From Methylocapsa sp. S129 (GTDB taxonomy: Bacteria; Pseudomonadota; Alphaproteobacteria; Rhizobiales; Beijerinckiaceae): a stretch of DNA of 64,000 nucleotides. The translations under genes and the position numbers were made by a program. Positions 1 through 8,928 of this stretch are shown one piece after another. Every line of letters begins with the position of its first letter. Positions within the stretch are counted from its first letter, which is position 1. The stretch spans positions 131,292-195,291 of the forward strand of contig NZ_LMUI01000008.1 of the NCBI RefSeq assembly GCF_009765995.1. The letters are read 5' to 3'. The notes beneath the pieces were generated by a model, which was not told the origin of the DNA, searched no databases, and was given only the letters and a program-made list of their open reading frames with translations.

Positions 1-1
1 C

Positions 2-970
2 GTGCTGCTACTCGACGTGGCGGGGCCGATCGAAGTGCTGCGCAAGGCCAATCTGGAACAGGAGTCTTTGCGCTTTGTCGTCGCCTATGTCGGGCCGGCG
101 GCTGGCGTCGGCAGCTCCATCGGCCTCGACTTGACCGGCGTTTCTCCTTTGCCGGAGCGCTTGCCGGAAGGCGCGCTCGTCGTCGTTCCCGGCAGCGCCG
201 ACGCGCCGCTCGGCGAGGCCGCGACCAGCCGGGAGGAGGATGCGGCCTATGAGTCCGAGATCGTCGATTGGCTGAAGCGGACGATTCGCCCCGGCGTCCG
301 GCTTGTGTCGATCTGTTCGGGCGCGTTGCTCGCCGCGCGCGCGGGTCTTCTCGACGGCCATGAATGCACGACCCATTACGGCTGCACGGCCGAACTTGCC
401 CGTATGGCGCCCGCCGCCCGCGTCCGGGAGAACCGGCTCTATGTGGAGGACGGCGAGCGCCTGACCAGCGCTGGCGTCACCGCGGGCATCGACCTGATGC
501 TGCATATCGTCGCCAGCATGGCGGGACGCGCCTGCGCGCTCGCGGTGGCGCGTTATCTCGTCGTCTATCTCCGGCGCGGCGGCGCCGATCCTCAGCTTTC
601 GCCCTGGCTCGAAGGCCGCAACCATATTCATCCGGCGGTGCACCGCGCCCAGGACGCGGTGGCTGCCGATCCCGCGCGCGATTGGGCGGTGAGCGCGCTC
701 GCCCGCGCGTCGGCGACCAGCCCGCGCCATCTCTCCCGCCTCTTCAACGAGCACGCCGGCATGAGCGTCACCGACTATGTGAACCGGATTCGCGTCGCAC
801 TGGCGCGCGAATTGCTGACCGGCTCCCGTCTCGACATGGAGAGCGTCGCCGAGCGCGCCGGCTTCGCCTCAAGCCGTCAATTGCGCCGCGCCTGGGGACG
901 CGTCCACGACCTACCGCCAAGCGGGATGCGCAGCCACAACGCCGCCTCGCCGCAATCCCCTCGCGCCTGA
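2..970 (+). CDS. GlxA-family transcriptional regulator (DJ-1/PfpI domain + AraC HTH), 5' truncated
   Basis: The first residues, LLLDVAGPIEVLRKA, match the interior of the usual N-terminus (LLxPGFxxLDVAGPxEV), so the true start lies left of the window. Residues 1 to about 190 form a DJ-1/PfpI-type domain with the nucleophile-elbow-like SICSGA near residue 105. Residues about 215-310 form an AraC-type double helix-turn-helix (second helix region SVAERAGFASSRQLRRAWGR). The family regulates amino-acid and quaternary-amine catabolism (CdhR, ArgR, GbdR types). A GbcA-like oxygenase lies about 14 kb away, but no direct link is visible. The effector is unknown. Confidence 0.85.
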   Translation: MLLLDVAGPIEVLRKANLEQESLRFVVAYVGPAAGVGSSIGLDLTGVSPLPERLPEGALVVVPGSADAPLGEAATSREEDAAYESEIVDWLKRTIRPGVRLVSICSGALLAARAGLLDGHECTTHYGCTAELARMAPAARVRENRLYVEDGERLTSAGVTAGIDLMLHIVASMAGRACALAVARYLVVYLRRGGADPQLSPWLEGRNHIHPAVHRAQDAVAADPARDWAVSALARASATSPRHLSRLFNEHAGMSVTDYVNRIRVALARELLTGSRLDMESVAERAGFASSRQLRRAWGRVHDLPPSGMRSHNAASPQSPRA

Positions 971-1000
971 TCGCGTGGGCCGCGCCCAGCTACATGCGCG

Positions 1001-1148
1001 ATTGTAGCCGCGGTCGCTGACCGCGGCCCCTCTCGGCTTGGCGCCAGCCGCGCTCAACGAGCGCGGCTACAGGGGCGTTGTAGCCGCGGTCGCCGACCGC
1101 GGCCCTTTCGGCCCGGCGCTGGTCGCGCTCGGCGCGCGCGACTACAAT
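1001..1148. repeat. Extragenic palindromic repeat pair (REP/BIME-like)
   Basis: Two units of about 70 bp lie head to tail between the regulator and the oxidoreductase. Unit 1 (1003-1071) begins TGTAGCCGCGGTCG and ends CGCGGCTACA. Unit 2 (1079-1146) begins TGTAGCCGCGGTCG and ends GCGACTACA. Each unit has inner GC-rich dyads such as CCGCGGTCGCTGACCGCGG. The whole block is bounded by ATTGTAG and CTACAAT, so it can fold as nested hairpins. No other copy was seen in the window. Confidence 0.7.
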
Positions 1149-1179
1149 CCCTCATCGTCGTCGCTAAGGGGGCCCCATC

Positions 1180-2187
1180 ATGAGCATCGTCAACCATCAG
1201 TTCCGGCTCGCCGCGCGGCCGGTCGGCCTGCCCAAGCGCAGCGACTGGACTTTCACCGAAGAGCCATTGCCCGAGCCGGGCGATGGCGCGTTCCTGGTCA
1301 AGGTTCTCTTCATCTCGCTCGATCCGGCGATGCGCGGCTGGATGAACGAGGGTCGCTCCTATGTCGCGCCTGTCGGCATCGGCGACGTGATGCGCGCCGG
1401 CGCGATAGGCCGGGTGATCGCCTCGAAACATCCGGGCTTCGCCATCGGCGATCATGTCTATGGCGGCTTCGGGGTGCAGGAATATGCGCTGTCCAAGGGG
1501 GAGGGCGTCGCGAAGGTCGACCCGAACCTCGCGCCGCTGCCGGTTTTCCTCGGCGCCCTCGGCATGCCGGGCATGACCGCCTATTTCGGCCTGTTCGACA
1601 TCGGCAAGCCTCAGCCAGGCCAGACCGTCGTCGTTTCCGGCGCCGCCGGCGCGGTCGGCATGGTGGTGGGACAGATCGCCAAGATCCACGGCTGCCGCGT
1701 CGTCGGCATCGCCGGCGGGGCCGAGAAGTGCCGCTATCTTGCCGCCGAACTCGGCTTCGACGCGGCGATCGATTACAAGACCGACGATGTGCGCAAGGCG
1801 TTGCGCCAGCAATGTCCCAACGGGATCGACGTCTATTTCGACAATGTCGGCGGCGACATTCTCGACGCCGCGCTCGCCAACCTCGCGCGCCATGCCCGCA
1901 TCATCATATGCGGCGCGATCTCGCAATATAACAATACGACCCCGGTCAAGGGCCCGAGCAATTATCTGTCGCTGCTCGTCAACCGCGCCAGCATGACCGG
2001 CATGGTCGTCTTCGATTATGCCGACCGCTATCCGGAAGCGGCGAAGGCCATGGCCGGTTGGCTCGCCGCCGGCAAGCTGAGGTCGCGCGAGGACATCGTC
2101 AAAGGGTTCGAGACTTTCCCCGAGACGCTGCTCAAACTCTTCGCCGGCGAGAATTTCGGCAAGCTGGTGCTCCAGGTCGCAGAGTAG
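1180..2187 (+). CDS. NADP-dependent MDR-family oxidoreductase (alkenal/one or curcumin reductase type)
   Basis: This 335-aa protein is a zinc-independent medium-chain dehydrogenase/reductase of the leukotriene-B4 12-hydroxydehydrogenase/CurA group, which reduces alpha,beta-unsaturated aldehydes and ketones with NADPH. The N-terminal GroES-like half includes the SLDPAMRGWM signature (residues 47-56). The Rossmann motif SGAAGAVG is at residues 153-160. The ATG at 1180 is preceded by a GGGGG-rich ribosome site. It stands alone, with the palindromic repeats upstream and a hairpin downstream. The substrate cannot be read from the sequence. Confidence 0.9.
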   Translation: MSIVNHQFRLAARPVGLPKRSDWTFTEEPLPEPGDGAFLVKVLFISLDPAMRGWMNEGRSYVAPVGIGDVMRAGAIGRVIASKHPGFAIGDHVYGGFGVQEYALSKGEGVAKVDPNLAPLPVFLGALGMPGMTAYFGLFDIGKPQPGQTVVVSGAAGAVGMVVGQIAKIHGCRVVGIAGGAEKCRYLAAELGFDAAIDYKTDDVRKALRQQCPNGIDVYFDNVGGDILDAALANLARHARIIICGAISQYNNTTPVKGPSNYLSLLVNRASMTGMVVFDYADRYPEAAKAMAGWLAAGKLRSREDIVKGFETFPETLLKLFAGENFGKLVLQVAE

Positions 2188-2215
2188 AACGCCCCTTCTC
2201 TCACAAGGACAAGGT

Positions 2216-2232
2216 GGCCGGCGGAGCCGGCC
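2216..2232. terminator. GC-rich hairpin between convergent genes
   Basis: A perfect 7-bp stem (GGCCGGC / GCCGGCC) with a GGA loop lies between the convergent stop codons at 2187 and 2272. It has no T-tract on either strand. It is placed as a bidirectional terminator would be, but the call rests on position and stem only. Confidence 0.4.
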
Positions 2233-2271
2233 GCGGACGAATGCAAAGCGTTCACCCGCGCTACGCCAACC

Positions 2272-2946
2272 TTACGGCCTCTCCGCGTTGATCGTCATCG
2301 TCGCGCGCGGGCCGGTGTCGACCGGGCCCTTTTTATTCGTGTTATTCGTGACGATCGTCACCGCGTTCTTCGCAATGCTCGCCTCGCCCTCCCAGCGGTC
2401 TCCCAGCGCGACGTCGCGGACGTTGGTGAGATTGATGCGTTGATAGATTTTGCCGTCTGAGTCGAAAGCGCGCGCCGCGGCGATGTCGAGAATATGCAGG
2501 GTCGTGAAATATCCTGTGCCGCCGCCATTATAGGTGGCGATCACGACGAGGAGCCCGTTGGCCGTCGCGCCGACGAAATGATAGGCGGTTTCTTCCGCGC
2601 CGTTCATGCTCTGGTTGGCTTTTTTCTGGCTGACCCAGCCGTGGTCCTGTTTGATGTCGTCGAAATAGAGGTTGCTGCCGATCGCGGCTCCGGCGTCGAC
2701 CGTGACCAAGATGCCGCCCGAATCGGCGATGTCGCCGTCGCCCATGTCGCGCAGAATCTCGGGCGGAATCGGCTTGCCATGCAGCGTGAAGGCGCGCCTG
2801 GCCTCAACCACGAGCGCGGCGGCCGCGGCGGCGGTCGGGGGCGCCTCGTCCGCGGCGGCGGGCGCGATCAGCGCCGCGCTGGAACAGGCGATCATCCAAA
2901 GCGCGGCAAACGCTCCGGCCGGCCAGGCTGAGGATTTCGTTCGCAT
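2272..2946 (-). CDS. Exported protein of unknown function
   Basis: The protein is 224 aa when started at the ATG at 2946, which follows an AAGAAGG ribosome site. Upstream in-frame codons exist, but only this start places a classical signal peptide at the N-terminus (hydrophobic core AFAALWMIACSSAALIAPAAA, predicted cleavage after AAA near residue 32). The mature part is alpha/beta-looking, with repeated Asp/Gly/Asn-rich stretches and no recognised family motif. It converges with the MDR oxidoreductase and precedes no operon partner. Periplasmic location is inferred. Confidence 0.7.
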   Translation of the reverse strand: MRTKSSAWPAGAFAALWMIACSSAALIAPAAADEAPPTAAAAAALVVEARRAFTLHGKPIPPEILRDMGDGDIADSGGILVTVDAGAAIGSNLYFDDIKQDHGWVSQKKANQSMNGAEETAYHFVGATANGLLVVIATYNGGGTGYFTTLHILDIAAARAFDSDGKIYQRINLTNVRDVALGDRWEGEASIAKNAVTIVTNNTNKKGPVDTGPRATMTINAERP

Positions 2947-3093
2947 GAGCGCCTTCTTGTTTGGAGCGCAACCCCGTCGGTGAGACGCGTCGCATTCGAC
3001 GGGGCGACAACGCGCCGCGTATTTCGCTGGCGCGCCTCTTTGTTTGGCGCGGCGTCTCGCCAATCCTAAAGCGAGGCGCCGTCGCCGTCGATT

Positions 3094-3444
3094 CTATTCG
3101 ACAACGGCCTTCTGGTTGACACAGGCCCGCATGAACATATCGAGATTGTAGCCATAGAGGTCGTATTGTTTGGCTTCCCAGGCGCATCCGTTCCGACCAG
3201 CGAACTGGGCAGGGTCCGGGCGAATATGAGCGGGAGGCAAGCGGCCGATTGGAACGAGTACGGCGTCGATCGAATTAATCCCGCCGCCGCCGCCCGACGT
3301 GGAGGCGCCCGGGGCGCTGGCGCCGGGCGCGCTGGCGCTCGGGGCGGCGCCGGGATGGCCGGTCGTTGAGGCGCCATAGCTGGCGGATGCGCCGAACAAT
3401 AAGGCCGCGCCGGCGACCATAGCGAGGAACGTTTGGTGTTTCAC
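3094..3444 (-). CDS. Small secreted Ala/Gly/Ser-rich protein, unknown function
   Basis: This 116-aa protein has a clear signal peptide (FLAMVAGAALLFGASASYGA), then a low-complexity linker of GASAPGA-type repeats, then a short folded C-terminus with two cysteines (RNGCAWEAK and MRACVNQK) that could form a disulfide. The design, signal peptide plus Ala/Gly/Pro linker plus two-Cys tail, resembles the protein at 5724-6083 although the sequences are not clearly homologous. It starts from the ATG at 3444. No function is assigned. Confidence 0.6.
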   Translation of the reverse strand: MKHQTFLAMVAGAALLFGASASYGASTTGHPGAAPSASAPGASAPGASTSGGGGGINSIDAVLVPIGRLPPAHIRPDPAQFAGRNGCAWEAKQYDLYGYNLDMFMRACVNQKAVVE

Positions 3445-3732
3445 TGAAAGTCTCCCTGGTTTGCGAAAGCTCGGCCTCGCGCCATTCTGGCGTGGGTGGA
3501 ACCTGATGGGCTGTTACGGGACGGCGCCGGCGGTTCGGGAGACCATCCCCGACCGCGATCTCCCAACCTGCTTCACGCTTCGAAATAGCCGGGATGGCGG
3601 CGAAGGCGTCCAGCGCGCTCGGCCGGCGCCTTGGTCGCGACGCTCATCGAAGATTCCACCGGAGATTGAGGGGGCGAATGGCGTCGAACGAAGACCGCCG
3701 GAGGAAGGCCCCGGCGAATGCCGCAAGCCGCG

Positions 3733-5385
3733 TCACGTCGCGGGCGGCTTGCGCTTCCAGTGCGATCGATGGGCGCGCGGCGAGGCGATTAGGAACGTGA
3801 CCTGCGGCTCGGCGGCGAGCAATTGACGCACATGGTCTTCGATCACCCGGTCCGCGTTGGTTACGCGTTCGCGCGCATGCATGAGCTCCAGCCAGGATTC
3901 GATCAGAAACGATTCGACGAAACGCCCGGTGTCGGCGGCGTCTTCGAATAGGCCCCAGGCGAAAGCGCCGTCGCGCTTGCGCTCGTGGCCGACTTCGCTG
4001 AGCGCGCTGAGGAATTCGGCGCGGTTTTCGGCATTGACGCGATATTGAACCGACACCAGGACCGGTCCCCGATTGTTCTCGATCTTCTGCGCCAGAACAG
4101 GCGCGCGCCAATGCATGGACGGCGTGAGGTCCAGATTGGCGCCGGTCTGGAGCCTCCAGCCCCATGTCAGGGGAATGGCGATCACGACGCCGGCGGCGGC
4201 GACGAAATGCGCGATGGCCAGCCCCTCCATGCCGGCCAACTGCCCCCATACGGCGCTGCCGATCGTCGTCGCGCCGAAGATCGCGGTCAAGAAGATGGCG
4301 AGCCCGCGCCCGCGCACCCAATCGGGCAGAGCGACCTGGGCCGAGACGTAGAGCAGCGTCAGCACGATCGTCCATGAAGCGCCGGCGATCAGGCAGGCGA
4401 CGATCGCCTCGGCAGGATCATGCGCGAGCCCGAAAAGGACAAGCGCGAAAGCGGTCGCGAGCGTGCCGAAGGCGACGACGCGGTTGGGTCCGAGCTTCTC
4501 TTTGAGCCAATTGAGCGCGAACGAGCCCGCGATGGCGCCGACGCCGATGGCGCCCAGCAGAATGCCGTAGAGTTGCGGCCCCTGGCTCGTCAGGCTGCGC
4601 GCGACCAGCGGCAGCAGCGCCCAATAGGCGGTGGCGAAGGGGAAGAAGGCGAAAGCGCGCACCAAAGTCGCGCGCAAATATTGATTGTTGGCGGCATAGC
4701 GGACGCCGGCGCGCACCGCGCTGGTCAGACGCTCGGCGGGCAGACTGTCGGCGGCCTTTCGCGGCGAGCGCCACCAGAGCAGCGCCGCGATAATGCCAAA
4801 ATTGCTGGCGCAGAAAACCCAGAACGGGATCGCAATGCCCAAGGCGGCGATGGCGATGCCGCCGAGCGCCGGTCCGACCGCGCGGCTGAGATTGAAGCCG
4901 ACGCTATTGGCGGAGACGGCGCCGTCCAGATCCTGGCGGGGCACCAGAAGCGGGGTGATCGCTTGCCAGGCGGGCGCGCTGAGCGCCCCGCCGACGCCCA
5001 GCAGGAAGGTCGAGATCAGCAGGGCGGCTGGCGAGGCTAATCCAAGGGAAACCAGCACGGCGAGAATGGCTGAAATGACGATGATGGCGAATTCGACGAC
5101 GACCAGCAGCCGCCGCGAATCGATGACGTCGGCGAGCGCGCCGGCCGGCAGCGTGAACAGGAACAGCGGCAGGCTGACCGCCACCTGGACCAGCGACACG
5201 GCCAGCGGACTGGCGCTCAGACTCGTCATCAGCCAGCCCGAGGCGGTGTCGAACATCGCCGTGCCGACGTTGGAAACCACGCTCGCCGTCCAGATCACGA
5301 CGAAGGCCGCGTGACTGAAAGCGCCCCATCGGGAAGGCGCCGCTTCGCTCGCCGCCGCGCTGGGTGATTCTGTCGCCTCCGCCAT
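3733..5385 (-). CDS. MFS exporter of the EntS/transmembrane secretion effector type
   Basis: This 550-aa inner-membrane protein has about 12 hydrophobic segments in its first 400 residues and the MFS_3 pattern (for example SNVGTAMFDTASGWLM, and the ADVIDSRRLL loop after TM2). The last 150 residues are soluble and begin VLVSVQYRVNAENRAEFL, resembling a dimeric alpha-beta barrel of the antibiotic-monooxygenase type. This tail is a known extension of the family. ATG 5385 was chosen over a more upstream TTG because it follows an AGGGGGTAGGA ribosome site. It probably exports a small molecule. The gene stands alone. Confidence 0.85.
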   Translation of the reverse strand: MAEATESPSAAASEAAPSRWGAFSHAAFVVIWTASVVSNVGTAMFDTASGWLMTSLSASPLAVSLVQVAVSLPLFLFTLPAGALADVIDSRRLLVVVEFAIIVISAILAVLVSLGLASPAALLISTFLLGVGGALSAPAWQAITPLLVPRQDLDGAVSANSVGFNLSRAVGPALGGIAIAALGIAIPFWVFCASNFGIIAALLWWRSPRKAADSLPAERLTSAVRAGVRYAANNQYLRATLVRAFAFFPFATAYWALLPLVARSLTSQGPQLYGILLGAIGVGAIAGSFALNWLKEKLGPNRVVAFGTLATAFALVLFGLAHDPAEAIVACLIAGASWTIVLTLLYVSAQVALPDWVRGRGLAIFLTAIFGATTIGSAVWGQLAGMEGLAIAHFVAAAGVVIAIPLTWGWRLQTGANLDLTPSMHWRAPVLAQKIENNRGPVLVSVQYRVNAENRAEFLSALSEVGHERKRDGAFAWGLFEDAADTGRFVESFLIESWLELMHARERVTNADRVIEDHVRQLLAAEPQVTFLIASPRAHRSHWKRKPPAT

Positions 5386-5723
5386 CGCGGTCCTACCCCC
5401 TTGGAATATCAAGAATGTTTGCCGGCTTCGGCTTTAAGTCCTGTTCGCGCGCGCCTGCCGCCGGAGCCGAGAGCATCGTGACGAGAATCGCAGGCGGCGT
5501 CCATAGCCGCGGCAAGAGGAAAGCCGCGCGGGCGGCGACAGTGACGCTATCGCGCGCCGCAGGCGCACAGTGGAGCAAAGCGTCAGCGGCGTCTGCGACA
5601 GCCAAAACGGCCCGTGATCGCATCGCGCCGCGCCGCCGAAATTTCCAGACCGTAACGATGGTTCGAGGGCGCCTGGAAGCGTCCTGATCATTTCTTCTCG
5701 GACATCATCATCAGGAGGCACCC
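5386..5723. other. Intergenic region, no gene seen
   Basis: This stretch separates the divergent MFS exporter and the glycine-rich exported protein. Open frames are short, have no plausible starts and change strand. Only the AGGAGG ribosome site of the next gene, just before 5724, is clear. It should hold two divergent promoters, but none matches a consensus well enough to place. Confidence 0.4.
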
Positions 5724-6083
5724 ATGCGTTCATCCCATTCCCGCTTCATTTCCCGCGTCGTTCTTCTCGCCATGCTTTCGGCGAGCTTCGCCGCCCCCGC
5801 AATGGCGGCGGCGGTCGGCGCCGCGCCTGGCGGCCCGGCTGGCGGTCCTGGCGGCGGCGCCCCCGGTGGCGGCGCTCCTGGCGGCGGCGCTCCTGGTGGT
5901 GGCGCTCCCGGCGGCGGCGGCTCAAGCGGCTCCGGCGGCAATGGCGGTCATGCGGCTCCGGCGGTGTTCAGCGGCAATCGATGCGCGCCCGATACGATCA
6001 GCAGAGGCGGGCGGTTCGGAAGCTTCGTCGCTCAATATGACATGGCGCCCAACGGGCAGCCGTGCACCGGCGCTGGCTATTGA
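5724..6083 (+). CDS. Small secreted glycine-rich repeat protein, unknown function
   Basis: This 119-aa protein starts at an ATG preceded by AGGAGGCACCC. The signal peptide (VVLLAMLSASFAAPAMA) is followed by a collagen-like run of GGGAP pentapeptides at about residues 43-65 and a short tail with two cysteines (GNRCAPD and GQPCTGAGY). The tail is probably the functional part and the repeat a flexible spacer. The protein is probably periplasmic or surface-exposed. Three similar small exported proteins lie within 4 kb. Confidence 0.65.
   Translation: MRSSHSRFISRVVLLAMLSASFAAPAMAAAVGAAPGGPAGGPGGGAPGGGAPGGGAPGGGAPGGGGSSGSGGNGGHAAPAVFSGNRCAPDTISRGGRFGSFVAQYDMAPNGQPCTGAGY
5850..5919 (+). repeat. 15-bp in-frame tandem repeat encoding GGGAP
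   Basis: About four and a half copies of a 15-bp unit of the form GGCGGCGCTCCTGGY encode GGGAP. Copies differ mainly at third positions (GGTGGC, GGCGGC, GGTGGT), so the array is old enough to have gathered silent changes but keeps its frame and length. Confidence 0.75.
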
Positions 6084-6394
6084 GCGTTTCCGCTTAAACC
6101 CCCTCATGCAATGTTGCGGCGAAGATCGATCCGCCGCGTCGCGGCGCGCTGACGGCCGTTGAAGCCGTCCGGCGCCGCCCTATCGGCGCACGGCTCCTGT
6201 CCGGAATCTCCGCGGCGGTCGCGCCGCTCCCATTTAGCGCCGCGCGGCGGATCTGAGCGAAAGCTTGGCATGCTTCTTGCCCTATTTGGGCAATGGCGAT
6301 CGACGGCCGGCAATCCCCCTATCGAACGCGGCCAGAATCGCCCGGAGCCCCAACTGCAACAACTGGCGCTCAGCCATGATCATAGGAGCGTTCG
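6084..6394. other. Intergenic region, no gene seen
   Basis: There is no open frame with a ribosome site. The only clear signal is the AGGAG site at the right end serving the gene at 6395. No strong inverted repeat or promoter consensus stood out. Confidence 0.4.
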
Positions 6395-6775
6395 ATGCTC
6401 AAAGCTGCTTTTGCCGTCGTCCTCGCACTGGCGCCGGCCGCGCCGGCGCTCGCAGCGGACGAGGTTCCCGCTGCGCCGTCCTGCCTGACCTACGAAAACG
6501 CCAAGGCCATTGGCGAGGATCGCGCCAGCGCCGAAGACAATACGAAGTTCATGGATTTTGGCGGCGAGGACGCGACCGCTCTTATCAAAGCGATCAATGA
6601 GACGCCGCCTGCGAGCGATTTGGCCGCCGAACGCGTTCTCGTCCTCGAACGCCCGGATATCGACGAAGTGAAGCTCGCGCTGGTAGTCGCCGGTTGCGTC
6701 ACGCACGCCGCCGTGACCTCTGAACAGGAGTGGACGCGGATGAGAACGCAGGCTCTTGTCGAGTCTCGCTCCTGA
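6395..6775 (+). CDS. Small exported protein, unknown function
   Basis: This 126-aa protein starts at an ATG with the site ATAGGAGCGTTCG. The N-terminus is a signal peptide (AAFAVVLALAPAAPALAA). The mature part is about 105 residues, acidic, with two cysteines (PSCLTYENA and AGCVTHAAV) that may pair. The composition looks like a small periplasmic alpha/beta protein. No family was recognised. It is on the same strand as the glycine-rich protein but 311 bp away, so co-transcription is doubtful. Confidence 0.65.
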   Translation: MLKAAFAVVLALAPAAPALAADEVPAAPSCLTYENAKAIGEDRASAEDNTKFMDFGGEDATALIKAINETPPASDLAAERVLVLERPDIDEVKLALVVAGCVTHAAVTSEQEWTRMRTQALVESRS

Positions 6776-7109
6776 ATCTCAGGCGCACGTCAGCGCCTCT
6801 TCCAAAGAACAGCGACGGCGCGTCAATTCTGACCCGCCTTGTCCACGGTTGATGGGACGCGAGTTCGTTGGCCGCGCTATTCCCTTATGCGCCCCGCCTT
6901 GTCGCTGCTTCAAGCTTTCGCGAGAATACGCGCCCTTCATTTCGGGAGCGCCGGCCTTGCCGATACTTGGCCGAGGACGCTGGAATCCCGATTGAATCTT
7001 TGGCGGGCTGTTCCTGCGCAAGCGATCAAGAACCGCGAGTCATCCGCGCTTGCGTCTGTTATAGCGGGCGCTCTCGCCCATTGTTTCACCTCGCGATTCC
7101 GACGGTCCC
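6776..7109. other. Intergenic region, no gene seen
   Basis: Overlapping short frames here have no ribosome sites and no recognisable motifs. It presumably contains the promoter of the cyclase gene at 7110, which could not be placed with confidence. Confidence 0.4.
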
Positions 7110-8813
7110 ATGGAACGAAAAATCAGGCTCATCACCGGGCTGACGCTTTTTGCCTACGCAGCCAGTCATTTTCTGGGTCACGCGACGGGATTGTTCGGCC
7201 TCGCGGTCATGGATTCCATCGGCCGCAACGTGATCCTGGCGCCGTGGCAGACGCAGGTTGGCCGCATGGCGCTTCTGGCCTCGCTTCTCATCCATGCCGC
7301 GCTCGGCCTGCGCGCCCTCTATCGGCGCCGTCATCTCAAGGCGCCGGCGCTCGAAACCTGGCAATTGGGCCTCGGCCTCCTCATTCCGCTGCTTCTTGTC
7401 CCGCATGTCGTCGACGTTCGCGGCGGCTCCGCCTTCTATGATCTTGACGACAGTTATTATCGCATTCTCTATCGTATCTGGATCGCCTATTCCGCCACCG
7501 CTCTACCCCAGCAGCTTGTTCTGCTGACGCTGGTCTGGGCGCATGGCTGCATCGGCCTGAATTTCTGGCTGCGCGGGCGCGCCTGGTTTCAGCGTGCGCG
7601 CCATTTCCTGTTCGCCGCCGCCGTCGCCCTGCCTTTCCTTGCGGTTCTGGGCATCGTCAACGCCGGTTGGGACGAAGCGATGACGGCCAGGCTGCAACCG
7701 GGCTTTGCTGAAGCGCATGCCCCGGCTGCGCCCGGCGCGCCTCAGGCGGCAGCGCAAGAGACGATCGAGATCTGGGCGCATCGCCTGCAGATCGGTTATG
7801 GCGCGCTTGTCCTTGCCATATTGCTCGCCCGCGCCGTACGCAATCGGCGCGACCGCAGTCGCTTGGCGGTGCGCATCACCTATCCCGGCGGCCGGGTCGT
7901 CGCCGCGCCGCCCGGCTTTTCCATTCTCGAGACAAGCCGCTGGGCCGGCATTCCGCATGCCTCGGCCTGCGGCGGGCGGGGCCGGTGCTCGACCTGCCGG
8001 GTCGAGATTCTCGCCGGCGCCGACAGCGCGCCGGAGCCCTTGCCGGCCGAGACCGAGACGCTGTCGCGCGTGAAGGCGCCCCCGACGGTGCGCCTCGCCT
8101 GTCAATTGCGGCCCGTCGGCGACATCACAATCATGCCGCTCGTGGCCGCCGCCGATCGCGCGTCAGGCGTGACGATCGGCGATGGCGAGAGTCATGAACG
8201 GCTCGTCACCGCAATGTTCATCGATTTGCGCGATTCCACGCGCTTTGCCGCCGGCCGTCTGCCATTCGACGCATTGTTCGTCATCGACAGCTATGTCCAG
8301 CGCGTCACTGCCGCGATCGAGGCGCATGGCGGCGAAGTGACGAGCGTAGCGGGCGACGGCATTATGAGTCTGTTTGGCACGCGGTCCGATCCGCCGACCG
8401 GCGCGCGCGACGCGCTCCGTGCGATCGGAGCCGCCTGGGACGCCATTGATGGCATTTCCCGCGACCTTGCGGGCGAACTGGAGCGCCCACTCGCCTTTGG
8501 CGTCGGCGTTCACGCGAGCCTCGCGGCGGTCTGGGCCGCCAATATGCTCGGGCGCTCGTCGCTGCAATTCCTTGGCGAGGCCGGTAATGTCGCGGCGCGC
8601 CTCGAAGCGGCGACCAAGGAACTCAAATGCGTTTGCGTCGTGTCCGAGGCGACGTTCAATGTCGCGGGAGCGATCATCCCGCCCGGCCTCGCACGCGAGG
8701 AACTCGCGATACGCGGTCTCGACAGCGCGATGTTCAACGTCGCGGTCGTGCGCGATCGCCGGGAAGCGAATTTCGAGGCCGCCGCGCCTTTGAAAGAGCG
8801 CAGCGAGCCATGA
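7110..8813 (+). CDS. Membrane-anchored class III nucleotide cyclase with [2Fe-2S] ferredoxin domain
   Basis: This 567-aa fusion joins three parts. Residues 1-245 carry about six membrane helices with histidines in or near them (H20, H24, H62, H99, H145), similar to the haem-binding SdhC-type anchor. Residues 252-345 are a plant-type [2Fe-2S] ferredoxin with Cys287, Cys293, Cys296 and Cys331. Residues 362-540 are a class III cyclase domain with both metal-binding aspartates (Asp372, Asp416) and the transition-state pair Asn493/Arg497. The layout suggests redox control of cyclic nucleotide synthesis at the membrane. The base-selecting positions are Ser412 and Gln486 in my alignment, not Lys and Asp/Thr, so cAMP as product is not assured. 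The ribosome site is weak. Confidence 0.85.
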   Translation: MERKIRLITGLTLFAYAASHFLGHATGLFGLAVMDSIGRNVILAPWQTQVGRMALLASLLIHAALGLRALYRRRHLKAPALETWQLGLGLLIPLLLVPHVVDVRGGSAFYDLDDSYYRILYRIWIAYSATALPQQLVLLTLVWAHGCIGLNFWLRGRAWFQRARHFLFAAAVALPFLAVLGIVNAGWDEAMTARLQPGFAEAHAPAAPGAPQAAAQETIEIWAHRLQIGYGALVLAILLARAVRNRRDRSRLAVRITYPGGRVVAAPPGFSILETSRWAGIPHASACGGRGRCSTCRVEILAGADSAPEPLPAETETLSRVKAPPTVRLACQLRPVGDITIMPLVAAADRASGVTIGDGESHERLVTAMFIDLRDSTRFAAGRLPFDALFVIDSYVQRVTAAIEAHGGEVTSVAGDGIMSLFGTRSDPPTGARDALRAIGAAWDAIDGISRDLAGELERPLAFGVGVHASLAAVWAANMLGRSSLQFLGEAGNVAARLEAATKELKCVCVVSEATFNVAGAIIPPGLAREELAIRGLDSAMFNVAVVRDRREANFEAAAPLKERSEP

Positions 8814-8928
8814 GCGCTGTCATCGACGGGGCGCCAATCTCAGCGCGGGCGGCGAAAAAGTGGATGCCGGTTTTTCGCAAATGGCGCGCCTTTCCAGAGA
8901 ATCTGGAGCCGGCGTCGTTCCGATGTCC

